Below, piece after piece: positions 7,848 through 9,292 of a DNA stretch of 9,292 nucleotides. How positions within the stretch are numbered: position 1 is the first letter of the stretch; each line of letters starts with the position of its first letter. Source of the DNA: an uncultured Oscillospiraceae bacterium (GTDB lineage Bacteria; Bacillota; Clostridia; Oscillospirales; Acutalibacteraceae); assembly GCA_900548305.1 (NCBI GenBank), contig URJZ01000036.1, positions 1-9,292 of the forward strand. The letters are read 5' to 3'. The notes beneath the pieces are model-generated. The model had not been told where the DNA came from, ran no database searches, and was given only the letters and a program-made list of their open reading frames with translations. The position numbers and the translations under genes are program-made.

Positions 7848-8366
7848 TCACTTTGTAGGTTTGGTTGCAAGAAACATTAGCATATTGCGGCCTTCTAATT
7901 TCGCCGGCTTTTCAACATTCGCATGCTCTGAAAGCGCCTCTGCAAAGCGGTTCATAATATCATACCCGTGTTCCGGATGACCCATTTCTCTTCCGCGGAA
8001 GCGAATAGAAACTTTCACTTTGTCGCCGCCTTTTAAAAAGCGCATTGCATGGCTTACTTTTGTGTTAAAGTCGTGTGTGTCAATATTTAAAGAAAGTCTG
8101 ATTTCTTTAATATCAACCACGTGCTGATTCTTTCTTGCTTCTTTCTCTCGCTTGGTTTGTTCAAACTTATATTTGCCGTAGTCAATAATTTTGCATACAG
8201 GCGGTGTAGCCTGAGGGGCAATTTTTACAAGATCCAAATCTTTTTCCGCTGCCAAATCCAAGGCTTTTGCCGCAGGCATAATGCCAAGCTGACTGCCGTC
8301 AGAACCAATTACACGGACTTCCTTATCACGAATTTCTTCGTTAATCTGTAGCTCTTTACTGCTAAT
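7848..8366 (-). CDS. infC: Translation initiation factor IF-3, AUU start
   Basis: IF-3 binds the 30S subunit, prevents premature 50S joining and checks the start codon and initiator tRNA. With an ATT start at 8366 the product has 172 residues and begins (M)SSKELQINEEIRDKEVRVIG, the typical IF-3 N-terminus. The IF-3 signature runs KIIDYGKYKFEQTK at 59-72 at the start of the interdomain linker, and the C-terminal domain holds RFRGREMGHPEHG at 122-134. The start is fixed by GGAGG nine bases upstream of ATT. The longer in-frame reading from an ATG at 8405 would add 13 residues, would contain the ribosome binding site within the coding region and would begin beside the leader terminator's T-run, so it is rejected. 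A rare AUU start is a known infC feature that lets IF-3 limit its own translation. Confidence 0.97.
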   Translation of the reverse strand: MSSKELQINEEIRDKEVRVIGSDGSQLGIMPAAKALDLAAEKDLDLVKIAPQATPPVCKIIDYGKYKFEQTKREKEARKNQHVVDIKEIRLSLNIDTHDFNTKVSHAMRFLKGGDKVKVSIRFRGREMGHPEHGYDIMNRFAEALSEHANVEKPAKLEGRNMLMFLATKPTK

Positions 8367-8373
8367 GGTTACA

Positions 8374-8380
8374 CACCTCC
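8374..8380 (-). promoter_or_regulatory. infC ribosome binding site
   Basis: GGAGGTG on the minus strand lies seven bases before the ATT codon at 8366. It settles the infC start, because no ATG or GTG lies at a suitable distance downstream and the ATG at 8405 is upstream of it. Confidence 0.88.
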
Positions 8381-8409
8381 AAAAATACGTTGTGATTGTT
8401 ATCATTTAC

Positions 8410-8443
8410 AAAATAAAAACGCGGACAGAATCCTCCGTCCGCG
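8410..8443 (-). terminator. Intrinsic terminator (attenuator) in the infC leader
   Basis: On the minus strand, 8443 to 8420 forms a ten-base-pair stem (CGCGGACGGA with TCTGTCCGCG, one G-U pair) closed by a GGAT loop and followed by TTTTTATTTT. This is a strong intrinsic terminator located after the promoter and about 50 nt before the infC start, so it acts inside the leader of its own operon. It may also stop transcripts arriving from addA. Confidence 0.9.
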
Positions 8444-8551
8444 CATCAATAAACATACTTATCCCATCGTCAAAATGAAAGATAGTGAATATTGACCCGT
8501 GTCGGACGATACCCCACAGGTGAGAGCACATGTGCTCCGCTTTGTTTTGCT
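8410..8551 (-). promoter_or_regulatory. infC operon leader, probable L20-responsive attenuator
   Basis: The leader starts near 8551 and runs to the terminator. Candidate pairings on the minus strand are: the palindrome GAGCACATGTGCTC (8537-8524); a seven-pair helix of ACCTGTG (8521-8515) with CACGGGT (8501-8495); GTCAA (8496-8492) with TTGAC (8473-8469); and ATCGTC (8510-8505) with GACGAT (8471-8466). CGTCCG at 8508-8503 can also pair with CGGACG in the 5' arm of the terminator, which would disrupt it. In Bacillus subtilis, L20 represses the infC operon by transcription attenuation in the leader, and the position here, with rplT third in the operon, fits that system. The match to the L20 leader family is inferred from position and architecture, not from a covariance-model search. 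Confidence 0.72.
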
Positions 8552-8557
8552 TTAGCT

Positions 8558-8586
8558 ATTTTATCAGGTTATGTCCTATTTGTCAA
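8558..8586 (-). promoter_or_regulatory. Sigma-A promoter of the infC operon
   Basis: On the minus strand a perfect -35 box TTGACA (8586-8581) and a -10 box TAAAAT (8563-8558, one change from TATAAT) are separated by exactly 17 bp. The expected transcription start is near 8551. The -35 box lies within the last codons of addA, so the two genes are packed tightly. This is the best promoter in the window and suits a highly expressed ribosomal operon. Confidence 0.9.
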
Positions 8587-9292
8587 GAGAAAACTTACCT
8601 TTCCATTCTCCCGTTACTTCTTGATCGAGATGGAATGAATATAATATGCATTCTTTTACAGGCTTTCCGCAGCATTGCTCCATTGCGTATACGTACAGTT
8701 CCAATTGCAGACGGTAACGTTCCCACAGTTCTTTTGCATGTTTCACCCGGTCTGTTTTAAAGTCTACAATCACCAATGCACCATCCTCTTCAAATACGCA
8801 GTCCACCGCACCCTGCAAAACAGCAGTTTCTGTTTTTAAGTGTTCCGGCAAATGTGTTTCCACAACCGATAATGGCAATTCTACCATAAAACGTTTTTCT
8901 TTTTCCAAAGAGGCGGATGCCAACATACGTTTCCCCAATGGACTTTGAAAAAACGATTGTGCTTTTGATAAATCGACTGCTTGTGCCTGCTGTATCGTTA
9001 AATATCCTTGTTCAACAATTCTATCGCATTCGGCTTGCGCATCATTGCTTGCAGCCTCATAATCCGCAAACTGCATAAATTCGTGCAGTGCTGTTCCCCG
9101 CTCCGCAGGCGTTAATCCAAAACTGCTCATAAAGCGGGGACGCGAAAGCGTGTTTTGCATTTTAGAAGCCTTACCTGCCAATTCGGACGCTGTTACTTTT
9201 GCAGGTAATTGCGTTAGTATCTCCCGTTGATACTGAAACTCGATTTTTTCTTGTAAAGATTGAAGCAGGTTCTTATTTACAGGCGCTTCGTG
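8576..9292 (-). CDS. addA: ATP-dependent nuclease-helicase AddA, C-terminal part
   Basis: AddA with AddB forms the helicase-nuclease that processes double-strand breaks for RecA in Firmicutes. The 238 codons present are the C-terminus only; the gene begins beyond the right edge, and the frame is open to base 9292. The helicase motifs lie outside the window. Visible are LPAKVTASEL (29-38) and the RPRF with LTPAERGTALHEFMQ block (51-74), which in AddA precede the nuclease domain, then the RecB-type nuclease core: GAVD at 161-164, VDFKTD at 176-181 and the QLELYVYAM helix at 196-204. Predicted metal-binding and catalytic residues are Asp164, Asp177 and Lys179, so the nuclease looks intact. A TTG at 9181 is an internal codon, not a start. 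The stop lies within the infC promoter region. Confidence 0.93.
   Translation of the reverse strand, partial: HEAPVNKNLLQSLQEKIEFQYQREILTQLPAKVTASELAGKASKMQNTLSRPRFMSSFGLTPAERGTALHEFMQFADYEAASNDAQAECDRIVEQGYLTIQQAQAVDLSKAQSFFQSPLGKRMLASASLEKEKRFMVELPLSVVETHLPEHLKTETAVLQGAVDCVFEEDGALVIVDFKTDRVKHAKELWERYRLQLELYVYAMEQCCGKPVKECILYSFHLDQEVTGEWKGKFSLDK

Noticed and set aside
8576..9181. Reading the addA fragment as a complete 201-residue protein starting at TTG (9181).
   Set aside because: The frame stays open to the right edge, and the residues upstream (LPAKVTASE) continue an AddA-like sequence; TTG has no suitable ribosome binding site.
1..9292. A hidden new system such as a defence cassette, toxin-antitoxin pair or mobile element.
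   Set aside because: Nearly every base is accounted for by conserved housekeeping genes and short gaps; no gap exceeds about 170 nt, and no terminal repeats, integrase, transposase or spaced direct repeats were seen.

Overview
The window looks like a chromosomal housekeeping segment from a low-to-moderate GC Gram-positive bacterium, most likely a member of the Clostridia. The evidence is an AddA-type (rather than RecBCD) nuclease-helicase, a folate/FAD-dependent TrmFO, a PlsX phosphate acyltransferase, strong GGAGG-type ribosome binding sites, a consensus sigma-A promoter, and an infC-rpmI-rplT leader ending in an intrinsic terminator. Family-level placement is not possible by eye. Every gene I can support lies on the minus strand, so transcription runs from high to low coordinates. 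I see no mobile element, CRISPR array, tRNA or rRNA gene, defence island or other accessory cargo.

Read in the direction of transcription, the window opens with the C-terminal end of addA (9292 to 8576), which holds its nuclease domain. A sigma-A promoter overlaps the last codons of addA and drives a leader of about 145 nt. This leader contains several alternative pairings and a strong terminator just before infC, matching the known L20-controlled attenuation of the infC operon in Firmicutes. The operon infC (rare AUU start), rpmI and rplT follows. A GC-rich hairpin then separates the ribosomal genes from a SpoU/TrmH-family rRNA methyltransferase gene, whose stop codon overlaps the start of dprA.

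After a 104-nt gap holding a perfect 12-bp inverted repeat comes topA, whose stop overlaps the start of trmFO. Next come plsX and then rnc, which runs off the left edge inside its double-stranded RNA-binding domain. The acpP gene often found between plsX and rnc is absent.

Functionally the genes cover translation initiation and 50S assembly (infC, rpmI, rplT), RNA modification and processing (the methyltransferase, trmFO, rnc), DNA processing and topology (addA, dprA, topA) and phospholipid initiation (plsX). Short gaps and ATGA overlaps suggest two main blocks: infC to dprA, with partial termination after rplT, and topA to rnc. I found no convincing new biological system. The points most worth a second look are the infC leader and the spaced inverted repeat upstream of topA.
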